The notes beneath the pieces are model-generated. The model did not search any database. It saw only the letters and a list, made by a program, of their open reading frames with translations, and was not told where the DNA came from. The translations under genes were made by a program, and so were the position numbers. From Chaetoceros tenuissimus (lineage: Eukaryota; Bacillariophyta; Thalassiosirophyceae; Chaetocerotales; Chaetocerotaceae): a stretch of 64,000 bases of DNA. The number at the start of each line of letters is the position of its first letter. The stretch's first letter is position 1. Shown piece by piece: positions 1 through 11,224 of the stretch. The stretch spans positions 1,674,001 through 1,738,000 of the forward strand of contig BLLK01000020.1 of assembly GCA_021927905.1 (NCBI GenBank), read 5' to 3'.

Positions 1-356
1 TAGACCAATCTCAAGCCCGCGTGCTACCTCTGCATCATGCACTGTGGTTGGAAGAGCTGCTTCCTGTGATCATGTGGAATAGAAAGGAAAAGAAATGTTT
101 TAGACTTGGTCCAATCCAATATGCAAATCAAATAAGTTTCATATTATCCATCGACGATGGCATACGGATGATGATGGATGATGTCATGATATTCGATAGC
201 CATATTAGTACGTTGGCAAATGCAAACACAAACATCACTAACCTTCACTGCAGCTTTCCATCCCCTTGTAGTCTGTGGATCAAAAGGATTCGGGTGATGG
301 GAACGAGTTCCTGATTTTGGCTTAGGCAAACGCTGTAGTACTCTGTTAAACAACAT
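1..356 (-). CDS. 5' end of an unrecognised gene, possibly mitochondrial protein (partial)
   Basis: Two minus-strand exons are proposed from splice signals and open frame. Exon 1 is 356-243: an ATG followed by 38 codons with a basic, hydroxylated N-terminus (MLFNRVLQRLPKPKSGTR), which resembles a mitochondrial presequence. It ends at AAG|GTTAGT. Exon 2 runs from 63 to the window edge after an ACAG acceptor, and both sides are phase 0. Its open 21 codons read like conserved protein (PTTVHDAEVARGLEIG). The intron would be 242-64 (179 nt). I do not recognise the family. A stop-free frame this short could arise by chance, so the gene model is tentative; the matching phases and coding-like composition of both pieces are the support. 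Confidence 0.4.
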
Positions 357-1223
357 CTTTCTCAAACAAGAGTGTGTGGAAGCTGGTGTATCTTTGTCCT
401 GCTTGGTGTACTTGTATCCACACAATCGGTTGGAAGCTGATTGGAGTTGTCACTTCAGCAGCTCCCTTCAAAAAATCTTTTGTTGGCACCCATCAATTTA
501 CACATTGGTAAGTACGTACATAATATCTTCACGGCTTTTCGGAGGATTTTTTCGGATGACGTATGTATTACACAACTATGAGACTTCCAAAATGACTACT
601 TCATACTAAATTCCTTGTAAGTGTCATATGGAATATATACGTATCTCAAACTTCCGGAAGCAAACCAACATACCATATGACAGAATTCTATTTGAAAACA
701 TACCACTAAGCGAAAGCAGACATTCAAGAAGTATTCAGAAACAATTATTGATCTGGCAGGGATTTGCCTTTATTGATTAGATGGTGTAATTTCATCAGCT
801 ACAAGTTCAAGTCTCAATTGAATCATTCTGTAAACCACTGACGTACTTGTTCCACGTACTCACCTCACACTTTGCTTCCATCAAAAAGAGAGGAAGTTTG
901 AAAAAGCTCCTTCGAAAGAGAAGGAAACTAATATCACAACAAGACTCAATTTGCTTCTTTTAATCTAGGTATCCTACCATCACCATGTAAATTTTCAATC
1001 AATCGGGGGGGGTCGAAATGTCAAAATGTGGTAGGATGTCCGAACTTCTATAAATTATTATGACTTTAGTATGTCTCATCAACATCTTTCAAAACTTCCG
1101 CCACATTTTAAGAATCTTGCTAACATCAAACTTCAAGAAAAATCTGAGAGGTGAATGAAAATGAACTAACTTCCTTCATCATTCATCAGCCGCATAAGTA
1201 CTCCCTTCGATTCTTATAATTCC
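357..1223. other. Intergenic, no gene seen
   Basis: AT-rich spacer between the divergent left-edge gene (minus) and the symporter gene (plus), so it should hold both promoters. Short open frames here lack any recognisable protein. It contains an eight-G run near 1005 and no convincing TATA box. Confidence 0.5.
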
Positions 1224-3620
1224 ATGATGTCTGTTTTAACATCACTAGCTATTGCTTTGTTCTTGAAGCTCTCAGCGGTATCGGCTGAGGGCGAATGCTT
1301 TGCCGATGCAGGCATGAATGAAGAGTTTGAAGCACTCTTAGGCGGCCCTATGGCTGAAGGAGACTGTTGCCAGAACCACATCTGTGCAATCCCTTGTCCT
1401 GAAGAGGTTGAGGATCCTTCAAAGGGTAAGTAGACTGTGTCAGCCTTTATGTTCATGAATTACCTGCATAGATGGTCACGTTTGAACATTTGCACCTTGG
1501 TATCTTTTCACTCACCTTGAACAGAATGCATTCTATGTGATCTATCTTTTCCCCGGTTTGATTTATCTTTTCAATGATCTTCAATACTAACACATGCATC
1601 TCTTTTACTAGGGTTCGGGATTGTGGTTATGGTTGCAATCGCTGTATTTGTAATCATTGGATTCTCAACTGTGTACTTTGTCAAATCAAAGTCTGAGAAC
1701 TATTTCGTAGCTGGTAGATCCCTCCCATTGTGGGTCATCACAGCAACTTTGGCATCTCAATCATTGGACTCTAATGCAATCTTGGGTAACGTTGATCTCT
1801 CCTACAAGTACCACTTCTATGATGGAGCAGTGCTTCCTATTGGACTTGGTCTTTCTTTGATTTTGAATGGTATTTTCCTAGCAAGACACATCAACAATGA
1901 TGGCGCACTCACCCTTCCAGATGTATTTGCAAGACGTTACGGAAAACTTACAGAATTGCTCGTGTCTATTTGCACCATCATTTCATTCCTTTGTTTGCTA
2001 GCTGGTAATCTTGTTGGAATGGGTGCTATCATTTCCTATGTTGTTGGCATTTCCCAGACTGCTGCTATTTGGATCTCTGCAGCACTCGTTCTCCTCTATA
2101 CTGTTGCTGGAGGTTTATTCAGTGTTGCATACACTGATGTTGTACAGGCTGCCGTAGGATGGATTGGATGCGTTAGTTTCGCATTCTACATGATTCGCAA
2201 CTCTGATAATAGCGCACCTCCTCCATCTGTTGGATACCCAGGTTACTCTTACCCAGACGATGAAACTTGTGCAATGTATGATGGTGTACCTTGCACTAAC
2301 TTGGAAGGTGCTTGTTGTTACAATGCTGATAAATGGTGCACCGACCCAGACGACGCTGCCACCTGCTCACTTATTGACAATGGAGCATACCCAATTGGAG
2401 ATCTTCCAGTAATTCCTGCGGTAAGAAAAATATCATATTAAATGTTTGAACATTTATTTAGAATGTTTTTGAGCAATTTTCCCTAACGTAATTTACACCA
2501 GGCGATGACTAATCCACTTGGACTTACACCTTTCCCTAACGCTATAATTTGGAACTGGGCAACAATCTTTATTTTGGGTTTTGGTAACCTTGCAGCATTG
2601 GACTTTCAGGCAAGATGCATGGCTAGTAAGACACCAAAGATTGCAACCATTGGATGTCTTATTGCAGGATGCTTGACTTTCTTCGTTGGAATTCCATTTT
2701 CATATCTTGGAGCAATTACCCGTACTTTCTACGGGCCTGATACCGCAAGAGCATCTTTTGTTGCTGATACATGTTCTAGAATTTTGGCACTACCAACCTG
2801 TGCTTTGTGGGAACCAGATAGTGCTGCTTTCATCAAGCTTTTGACTCACGAAGCACCAGCATTCTTGGGAGCATGGTGCCTTGTAGGTATTGTTGCTGCT
2901 TCCATGTCTACATGCGATGGAGCTATCCTTGCTATGGGAACTGTATTTTCTCATAACATTGTCAGAAACCTTTCCGCTTTCTTCCCATGCCTCAGCGATA
3001 ACATGATCAACACTGACAACCTTTTGAATGTTGCTCGTTTCTCATCTGTCCCACTTACCCTTATTGCAACTCTAGTTGCAGCATTCTATAGATCCAGTCA
3101 CTCAGCTGGAGCAACTGGCTATCTATTGATTGTGGCTTTCGATGTGGTTTTCGCAACTTGTGTTGTGCCTCTTTTTGGATGTTTCTACACCAAGAAACCA
3201 AGCCCACTTGCTGCTGTGCTTTCCATCGTTGCTGGAGCTCTTGTGCGCATTATCTTGGAATTCGTTCTTCCAAAGGATGGATTCCTTCTAGCTCCTTTCG
3301 GAGGGGACGAATTCCTCGACTATGGTCCTGCTGCGTCTACAACAGTTCCATCATTTTGGGATTTTCCTGAAGCAGACAGATGGGACTCAACCACTGAGCC
3401 ATGTGAACAGACTCGTTTCAACGATTTAACCGGAGTTGATTCTCTTGCTGCACCAGTAGTTGGTCTTATTGTTTTCCTTGCTGTTCAATTTCTCGAGAGA
3501 AACGGACCTCTTGTAGACTTTAGCAAGAGTGGAACAATGATCCCATATTTGAAAGAAGGTCAAGGATTTGACGAGTCAGAGGGAAAAGATGGAAAGGCTG
3601 AAGGTTTTCAGGAAGATTAA
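1224..3620 (+). CDS. Sodium:solute symporter (SSS/SLC5 family), complete three-exon gene
   Basis: Exons 1224-1425, 1612-2420 and 2502-3620 join in frame (introns GTAAG...TAG and GTAAG...CAG) to give about 709 aa. Exon 1 encodes a signal-like hydrophobic start and a small Cys-rich extracellular segment. Exon 2 holds the first half of the transporter, with the family-typical ENYFVAGRSLPLW segment after TM1 and the conserved TVAGGLFSVAYTDVVQ segment, then a Cys-rich loop (about residues 270-320). Exon 3 has the remaining membrane helices and an acidic cytoplasmic tail. Members couple Na+ to uptake of small solutes such as sugars, amino acids or urea; the substrate cannot be read from sequence. 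A truncated, almost identical copy lies 1 kb downstream. Confidence 0.85.
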
Positions 3621-4609
3621 AAACAATGTCAGTGAGAATTTTTGTCATCAGGTTTTTTTTCATATGAATATGTTCTCTGTAGTCTAAATAATTTTCAAAA
3701 GCTATGGTCAATTCTATGGAGTGTAAGATTGACGGAATAAGTAAAATAATGAATTGTTTGTGTACAAAATAAAAAGAAACTTGTTGTTTCGTGAGTAGTC
3801 ACTGTGAGGCGTCGACTCCACCTACCATTTTTACCGAAGTACTCATAATTCGTAGTCTAGATGAAGGCTTGCTAACTACGGTACGTACAAAAGCAGCACA
3901 TGGAATATATAATATTTTCATTGAGTTTGCTGACGTCATTTAACCGAAAGACCAAAGAAATATAACTAATTCTTTTTTATGGCTCTCGATTCTAGATTTT
4001 GGCTCGAACCAAGTCTTCATCATGCGTTGATCTCCTTACTTTTCATTACCGAAAATGATGCAGACTTTGCTCCCAGCCACACATTCTTTTTTGATCAATC
4101 AGCATCAGCAGCATCATACATAATGAGTTCATAATTCACAGGCTGCAAAACCTTTCTGCAAAAAACAGCATGATATGAAACAAAAAGTAAGTTTTTCCTG
4201 TAGTTACTACGACTATGTTTATTTTGAAAGGACTGTGACGATTGCATTATCGAACTTCCATGGCACTGAGCGCATTTGTGTTATGTTGATCTTTATACTT
4301 GCATGGCTTATCCGAGTCCCTCGACTTTCTATTTATTCCATTTACATGTCCAAGATTAGCAGGTACTAACTTTCATTTTTTCACAGTCAGTATATACTCA
4401 AACCTGGAAACAGGCAGTGAGATATACCTACCGAGCAGATACACAAGGAGAGGACTAAAACAAGTTTGAGTTCAGCTTGGTTAGAATCCTTCTGAAATCT
4501 CAACGGTAATAATCGAATATGTTGATATGAAAAAGAGTTTCTCCTTTTATTTAACAACAGAGGCTAATCCAGACACTCAACGCATACTCCCTTCGATTCT
4601 TATAATTCC
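3621..4609. other. Spacer between the two symporter copies
   Basis: No supported gene. It contains a perfect TGACGTCA palindrome at 3931-3938, about 680 bp from the next ATG. Similarity to the region upstream of the first copy starts only about 25 nt before the second copy's ATG (near 4582), so the second copy has a different promoter. Confidence 0.5.
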
Positions 4610-5879
4610 ATGATGTCTGTTTTAACATCACTAGCTATTGCTTTGTTCTTGAAGCTCTCAGCGGTATCGGCTGAGGGCGAATGCTTTGCCGATGCAGGCA
4701 TGAATGAAGAGTTTGAAGCACTCTTAGGCGGCCCTATGGCTGAAGGAGACTGTTGCCAGAACCACATCTGTGCAATCCCTTGTCCTGAAGAGGTTGAGGA
4801 TCCTTCAAAGGGTAAGTAGAACTGTGTCAGCCTTTATGTTCATGAATTACCTGCATAGATGGTCACGTTTGAACATTTGCACCTTGGTATCTTTTCACTC
4901 ACATTGAAGAGAATGCATTCTATGTGATCTATCTTTTCCCCGGTTTGATTTATCTTTTCAATGATCTTCAATACTAACACATGCATCTCTTTTACTAGGG
5001 TTCGGGATTGTGGTTATGGTTGCAATCGCTGTATTTGTAATCATTGGATTCTCAACTGTGTACTTTGTCAAATCAAAGTCTGAGAACTACTTCGTAGCTG
5101 GTAGATCCCTCCCATTGTGGGTCATCACAGCAACTTTGGCATCTCAATCATTGGACTCTAATGCAATCTTGGGTAACGTTGATCTCTCCTACAAGTACCA
5201 CTTCTATGATGGAGCAGTGCTTCCTATTGGACTTGGTCTTTCTTTGATTTTGAATGGTATTTTCCTAGCAAGACACATCAACAATGATGGCGCACTCACC
5301 CTTCCAGATGTATTTGCAAGACGTTACGGAAAACTTACAGAATTGCTCGTGTCTATTTGCACCATCATTTCATTCCTTTGTTTGTTAGCAGGTAATCTTG
5401 TTGGAATGGGTGCTATCATTTCCTATGTTGTTGGCATTTCCCAGACTGCTGCTATTTGGATCTCTGCAGCACTCGTTCTCCTCTATACTGTTGCTGGAGG
5501 TTTATTCAGTGTTGCATACACTGATGTTGTACAGGCTGCCGTAGGATGGATTGGATGCGTTAGTTTCGCATTCTACATGATTCGCAACTCTGATAATAGC
5601 GCACCTCCTCCATCTGTTGGATACCCAGGTTACTCTTACCCAGACGATGAAACTTGTGCAATGTATGATGGTGTACCTTGCACTAACTTGGAAGGTGCTT
5701 GTTGTTACAATGCTGATAAATGGTGCACCGACCCAGACGACGCTGCCACCTGCTCACTTATTGACAATGGAGCATACCCAATTGGAGATCTTCCAGTAAT
5801 TCCTGCGGCGATGACCGATCCTTTGGGACTTACACCTTTCCCGGAAAATAAATCCATCTTTGATCACATCATTTTGTAA
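4610..5879 (+). pseudogene. Truncated duplicate of the symporter gene, lacking intron 2
   Basis: Exon 1 (4610-4811), the intron (4812-4998) and exon 2 are nearly identical to the upstream gene, with only a few substitutions and one 1-nt insertion in the intron. At the exon 2/exon 3 boundary (near 5807) the 82-nt second intron is absent and the exons are joined exactly. Within the next ~35 nt substitutions become dense, then homology stops after 5842 and an unrelated tail reaches a stop at 5877-5879. The predicted product is 360 aa, roughly the first half of the transporter, and is unlikely to transport. It ends 49 bp from the convergent gene at 5929. It could be a non-functional duplicate or a chimera with another intron-poor paralogue. 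Confidence 0.75.
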
Positions 5880-5928
5880 TTGAATACTGTAACATGCAAT
5901 TATTAAATTATTTCTATTTTCCCTTCTA

Positions 5929-7491
5929 TTACAAGTCCATTGTAGCCCTTACATTATAGGATGACTTCTTTCGAAACTGAATAGGTACCTGGACATGTTC
6001 TTCATCACATGGAAATTCTTCGTCAGAAGATTCCGAATCTTGAAAAGGGTCATTATTCAGTGCTGTCTTGATAGGGAAAGCACTATTGATACCATATTTT
6101 GGAGCTACTTCGAAGTCAACTTCGTTACTTTCTACAATGAGTACATCCTGCTGACCTGTACTTTCCGATCCATCATTTGATATCTCTTCAGGGTAAACTT
6201 CGACTGCTGTTTGGTTAGAGTTCACTTTCACAAATCGAACTTGATTATTCTCACTGGGAAATGAATAATCTTGATCGGATCTAAGTTGAACTGAAGGTAA
6301 AAATTCAACTCTATCCAAGTCCCTTGGAGCCTCTTGTTTTGACCCCTTCTTCTTTGAGACCAAAAGGCCTGCAACAACAATTATTAATGTACTTGCGACT
6401 CCAACACCAATTGCAACTCCGAGACCATCACTATCTTCATCGTTGATATCATCATCTTCTTCACTAACAGCTTCGAGGCCCTCAACTCCATTTACACGAG
6501 ATGCAATTACTGACGCATTATCGTTGATTGACTTTACAACAACATCACTGAAATTTGATTCATCAAGTTTCCTGCTCCTGTCGCTTGGTAACAATGTGTA
6601 ATGCACTTCTGCGATTCCAGATAAGATCCCTACAATCAAGATTTGTCAGAAAGAAAAAGATAAATACACGCCTACATACAAAGTTTCATCCAACGCATAC
6701 AAAGTCCCCTTACCATTTCCCAAGTCTTTTAATGATGTGAAGTCTACGTATTTGACAAGAGTTCGTTCTGACAGACGTCGGGCCATATCGGCAGAACAAC
6801 GAGGATTCAAATCAAGAGTCACTATAGTTTTCATTTCTTTTTGCAATGGTTCTCCGACCTCCTCTAGGGTGACACCTTCAGCTAGTTCCATATTCAACTC
6901 GTATGAAATGAGAGTAGATTCACTGTAATCAGTATTTCTAGCTACCTCAGCGAAGTCACCCTGTGCAATACGAGAGCAATCAACTTTCCTCTCGTCTTCA
7001 TAGGTTGGAGGACTGGTGGTCACTACTCCTCCGCAGCAGTCTTGCTCACCCTGATCCTGGAAGATATTACATGCACCATCAGTTACCTTGTAGTTGCTTA
7101 AATAATCTGCTACTTGAGAGCAGGTGATGTAAGGCGAATGATTGTGTAAGGTAATTTGATTGTCTCCCATCAGGACTCTATTTGGACATAATTCGCAGAT
7201 CTCCTCCTCCTGAGGTGACTCTTCATCGTCTGGCATTTCACAACCACAAAGTTGCGAACCAATCACTTGAAAAAAACTCTCACAGGTGACGTCTTTGTCA
7301 TCACGTCCCATAGCCCATGCATCATATTTATCGCATGTCCATCCTTGTTCGTCATGAATGACCTTGTCTTTATACTGCTCGTTGAATTCGCCCCTGCAAA
7401 TAGTGCAGCTACTACCATTCACCGCCGTCAATAGAAACGGATAGAGTACCAAACTTAGTACGGCTTGCGAACTCGACTTCATCTTTCTCAA
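5929..7491 (-). CDS. Cys-rich single-pass membrane protein, unknown function
   Basis: Exons 7491-6714 and 6629-5929 join in phase (donor G|GTAAGG, acceptor TGTAG|GG) to about 492 aa. An N-terminal signal peptide (about residues 1-26) leads into an ectodomain rich in paired cysteines (SSCTICRGEF, CELCPN, DCCGG). A serine/glutamate linker follows, then one transmembrane helix (VAIGVGVASTLIIVVAGLLV) with a lysine stop-transfer, and an acidic cytoplasmic tail of about 130 residues. It looks like a type I cell-surface protein. I do not recognise a named family; diatom genomes carry many such species-restricted proteins. The intron is 84 nt. Confidence 0.75.
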
Positions 7492-8244
7492 TTAATGTGT
7501 TTTCTATTGATATTACTGGTTGTATTTACCCCTTTGATTCTCCAGAACTTTCCTTTTGCTTATGCAAATAGAGCTTCTTAGTAAGTTGTAGAGGAAGCAA
7601 CCGATCTTATCTAATGTTATCAGGTCTTGTAGTCCCTTTAATGATCGTATGAGTTTCGTAAAAAGAACAAGAGTTGACTTCGTGTGGGAGTTCTTTGCTT
7701 GATCGAAAAGAAAAGAGTGGATGTTAAGAACTCATCAAGACACTAGCTAAAATAGTGGGAATAATGAGACTAAAAGGAAAGAAAAAGAGAAAAAGCTTTC
7801 TCAACGGGCGACTACTCGACTCGTGAAGCTCACACGAGTAGTGTATGTGAAAAAAGCAGAGAAGAGAAACTCGTTTTCGTATCTCATACCTCACCTTAGA
7901 GAAAAGTGTACAAAGAGCAATGTAGACGTATCTCAATTAAGATGCTTTTGTTTTAGACAATACCATCTAAAATTTCACCATGTTGATGTGCCAATTAGAG
8001 AAAGGCAAAGCTACTAGCTACTAGCTACGTAGCCATTTAGATGGGCCAAACAAAAATGAGGGAACACAAATGAAGCATTTTTGTTCCCGACTGTTCTTTG
8101 CAATGACAAGCCAATACAGTTTTCATTTACTAATGCGTTGCTTGTGCTCATAAAATTGTTTACAGAAAATAACATACATGAAGACTGATTATTCAAACCG
8201 TATTTTTATCTTTTCCAAACCCAAGAAAAAGAACCGAGCTACCT
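7492..8244. other. Divergent intergenic region
   Basis: Lies between the minus-strand membrane protein and the plus-strand gene at 8245, and must hold both promoters. A short CTAGCTA repeat sits near 8012-8031. I see no coding signal above chance. Confidence 0.45.
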
Positions 8245-8799
8245 ATGTCAAAATACGGAACTGAATCAACTGAACAAGAACAATCTACAGACGAAATTAT
8301 CAACGACAATCACACATCTGAAGTGATTGATTTGCTTTGTAACGAGAATATAGTATCGGAAAAGAAGCCAATCATGATCGACCCTACGCCTATTCACATG
8401 ATGCAACCATACACTGCACCAGTGCGTGAACACTCACTCGCTGGGAATCATCTTTCAGGAGCATCCATCAATGAAGCGACGTCTACATCTACCATGTCAT
8501 CCATCCTCGACTTTCCAGGAAAGCCTGAGTCTGATTCTATGGTTCGTGCCAATTCGTTGTCTGGTAATCCATTACCATTGACTCAAACGGATATGAAAGC
8601 TCCTCCAAAATCAACTCTTTGTCCTCATGCTATCAAACATAAATTCCCAAATGGACGCTATTACCTCATCAAGACGGATTTTCTAAAGAAACGAAAGCCT
8701 TCCGACTTCTTGAAGAGTACTTTGAGACACACTTCTCTTGACTTTAATTGCTTTAATAAGAAGAAAAGGAAAGAGTCATTTGATAGTGCCTCTTCTTAA
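8245..8799 (+). CDS. Hypothetical 184-aa protein with basic C-terminus
   Basis: Single-exon frame from ATG to TAA with an acidic, polar N-terminal half and a lysine-rich C-terminal third (FLKKRKPSDFLKS, NKKKRKES). There is no signal peptide or membrane helix. Two short related motifs, REHSLAGN and RANSLSGN, are spaced about 40 residues apart and resemble phospho-serine docking sites of the R-x-x-S type; that role is a guess. The KKRK clusters could be nuclear localisation signals. The family is not recognised. It is probably a real gene, since the composition is non-random, but a chance frame of this length cannot be excluded. Confidence 0.5.
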   Translation: MSKYGTESTEQEQSTDEIINDNHTSEVIDLLCNENIVSEKKPIMIDPTPIHMMQPYTAPVREHSLAGNHLSGASINEATSTSTMSSILDFPGKPESDSMVRANSLSGNPLPLTQTDMKAPPKSTLCPHAIKHKFPNGRYYLIKTDFLKKRKPSDFLKSTLRHTSLDFNCFNKKKRKESFDSASS

Positions 8800-9864
8800 G
8801 ATCTCTTCTTAGTTCTTAGGCTATGCTATGTACGTATGATGCATGTATCCATTGTCTTTATTGTAATCATATAGAAGATATCATAAGCTAATTATAGAAA
8901 TATAACTATATTTATATGTCTTATTGCTAAAGTAGACTCAGTTAAATAATGTATGGATGGATATCTACTTCTGAGTAGGTTTCGTAAATGTTTGATTATG
9001 AAAGAAACATATAAGTGATGGCAACTGTATAACATCTATGTTAAAGAGACACCGCAAAACTCTATGTTTAATGAGACCCAAATAAGACCGAATTAGTTTT
9101 AATGCTGTTTATCAAAATCTTAACACCACAATGACAAACAATGAAAATACTTGATCAAATGCTATTTTATTTATTCGATTTGGTGCTACTTTCTGAAAGT
9201 AGTCTCATCTCATAACTTTATAATAAGTCAATAAAAATATAAATCTATACAATCTCTAAAATATTCTTTATCCATTAACTCTTCAGTATTATTTTTAAAA
9301 ATACTCGTAAAATGAAAAATGTGAAAACCCAATGTGATCTCTGAGTAGTCTGTCCATCACCCGTAAACAGATACTCCTACTTTATTTATTCGATTTGGTG
9401 CTACTTTCTGAAAATAGTCTCATCTCATAACTTTATAATAAGTCAATAAAAATATAAATCTATACAATCTCTAAAATATTCTTTATCAATTAAAACTCTT
9501 CAGTATTATTTTTAAAAATACTCGTAAAATGAAAAATGTGAAAACCCAATGTGATCTCTGAGTAGTCTGTCCATCACCCGTAAACAGATACTCCAACAAA
9601 AATAACGGACAAACTTTTTCACAGAACAATTACCTCTGTTGCTGAATTATCACTCTGGTTGCACTTTGTTGTGTCTACAAATAACACAAAGCAACACCAT
9701 TGCTCTAGTGTATACTCAACCACCACTGCGTATAATAGCTTGATAGATTTACAGGAAGCGGATCATCAAGGTTGGATAATTGTGTGTATTTCCAATCTTT
9801 TCGCATAGGGTCATTCAAGTCTTTTATCAACTTACGAGATTACATAGAGATTTGCTATCCAATA
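8800..9864. other. Intergenic with a tandem repeat
   Basis: Strongly AT-rich spacer that carries the 215-bp tandem duplication listed separately. No gene is supported in it. An open frame that begins at 9772 with TTG is an upstream extension of the PAP2 gene, not a separate gene. Confidence 0.5.
9166..9594. repeat. 215-bp direct tandem duplication
   Basis: Copy 1 (9166-9380) and copy 2 (9381-9594) are adjacent, both beginning TTTATTTATTCGATTTGGTG and ending ACAGATACTCC. They differ by about one substitution (GAAAGTAG/GAAAATAG) and a small indel region near ATCCATTAACTC. The near-identity indicates a recent event. No coding content. Confidence 0.9.
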
Positions 9865-10866
9865 ATGGGCAACAATGAAGAAAAATCTACACTGATGCGG
9901 CAGGCTAGTAGTAGCATCAGTAATGCAAATGTCTCTACATCGATGGATATTGAAGCATATTCACAACATTCCTTTAGTTCCTACGATGCAAATCGTACAG
10001 AAACAGTGCAAGTGCAATCCTATTGGAAAACTTATCTGCCAAAGGAACTTATCTGCTGCATCATCGTGTTCATTTTCGGAGTGTACTCGCCTACAAATCT
10101 ATGGAGACCTATATTTGGAATTAATATGCGACCAATTCCTTATCAAAAGTTGAGTTCTGGTGATGTCATCCTCGACCTTGCTCTATCCAATGAGTATAAA
10201 CCCAATGACCAAGTATGGTGTTCGTCCATGCTATTGAAGCAGACTAGTTTCACATTGCCGCTCATTATTATGATTATTATAACTCAAATAGCACCAAAGG
10301 CGAGAGTCAAGTATCATGATACTCATGCAGCAGCCTGTGTTTTGTTGACTTCGATTGGAACATGCGAATTTTCAACGCAGATGGCAAAAATGTTTGTAGG
10401 AAGATTAAGACCGAACTTTTATAAATTTTGTGGCTTTAATTCAGAAACACTGACATGCACAGGAAGTGAGCATGATATAATTGAGAGTAGAAGTAGCTTT
10501 CCATCTGGGCATTCCTCACTTTGCACATGCGGAATGTTTGTATTGGTCTTATTCCTTTTAGGAAGGGCGAAGATTGGTTCTTCAGCTATACCGACAAAGA
10601 ATGAAAAGAACTCATTCTTTATGAATCGAAAAATCGCGGCTATTGTATCAATGACTCCATTAGCTTGGAGCACATTTGTGGCGTGTAGTCGATTGTATGA
10701 TAATTGGCATCATCCTTCGGATATTGTCGCAGGTTGTTGTATGGGTCTTTTCTTTCCTGCAGTTGTTTATCATATATGGTATCCATCAGTAGTATCAAAG
10801 CAAGCCGGTATCCCATTAGAATCCTTGATTGCATCTGCCCTACCATCAAACAAGGATTTTGCCTAA
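9865..10866 (+). CDS. PAP2-superfamily phosphatidic acid phosphatase (lipid phosphate phosphatase)
   Basis: The first ATG is at 9865, giving 333 aa; the frame upstream opens only with TTG. All three PAP2 signatures are present: KMFVGRLRP (about 175-183), PSGHS (213-217) and SRLYDNWHHPSD (about 275-286), which contain the Lys/Arg, Ser/His and Arg/His/Asp catalytic residues of the family. Several hydrophobic helices fit the usual six-pass integral membrane topology (for example ELICCIIVFIFGVY and FTLPLIIMIII). Members dephosphorylate phosphatidic acid, lysophosphatidate or related lipid phosphates at membranes. The N-terminus starts MGNN, so N-myristoylation at Gly2 is possible, though position 6 is not the favoured serine. 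Confidence 0.9.
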   Translation: MGNNEEKSTLMRQASSSISNANVSTSMDIEAYSQHSFSSYDANRTETVQVQSYWKTYLPKELICCIIVFIFGVYSPTNLWRPIFGINMRPIPYQKLSSGDVILDLALSNEYKPNDQVWCSSMLLKQTSFTLPLIIMIIITQIAPKARVKYHDTHAAACVLLTSIGTCEFSTQMAKMFVGRLRPNFYKFCGFNSETLTCTGSEHDIIESRSSFPSGHSSLCTCGMFVLVLFLLGRAKIGSSAIPTKNEKNSFFMNRKIAAIVSMTPLAWSTFVACSRLYDNWHHPSDIVAGCCMGLFFPAVVYHIWYPSVVSKQAGIPLESLIASALPSNKDFA

Positions 10867-11224
10867 GATGATGATGTTACCAAATCTACATAAACTAGCT
10901 ACTTTTTATAAAAAGCGACTTTCCATTAAATTTCTTTTAAAAAAAACATCAAGTCTTGCAAGATAGACTCATTTGCGCGCTCAGTTTACGTACTTGAACT
11001 TACAAACCCATTAAGTGTATCCATCATGCGAACGCTATCTACTGCAGCAACAACCACCCAACCACCCCCATGGCGGCAGACAAGATACTTACCTCCCAGA
11101 ATGCTGCACACTTTCACATTAATTGCATCAAAGCTAGATATATAAGCTTTGCAGCTCTTAATTGTATCATCTAGAATATCTTACTATCGATTGAACGGAT
11201 TAGATTCAGATCCTTTTCTTAATT
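10867..11224. other. Promoter region of the polyamine fusion gene
   Basis: Spacer between two plus-strand genes. It contains TATATAAG at 11139-11146, 79 nt upstream of the ATG at 11225, a plausible but unproven TATA-like element. No other gene is seen. Confidence 0.4.
11139..11146 (+). promoter_or_regulatory. TATA-like element
   Basis: TATATAAG lies 79 nt upstream of the ATG of the polyamine fusion gene. The position and match are reasonable, but AT-rich spacers produce such strings often. Confidence 0.3.

Noticed and set aside
9772-9864. N-terminal extension of the PAP2 gene by 31 codons
   Set aside because: Starts with TTG; the first ATG is at 9865. Similar TTG/GTG extensions were dropped for the genes at 17003, 34278, 40573, 44858, 46454, 46780 and 56576.
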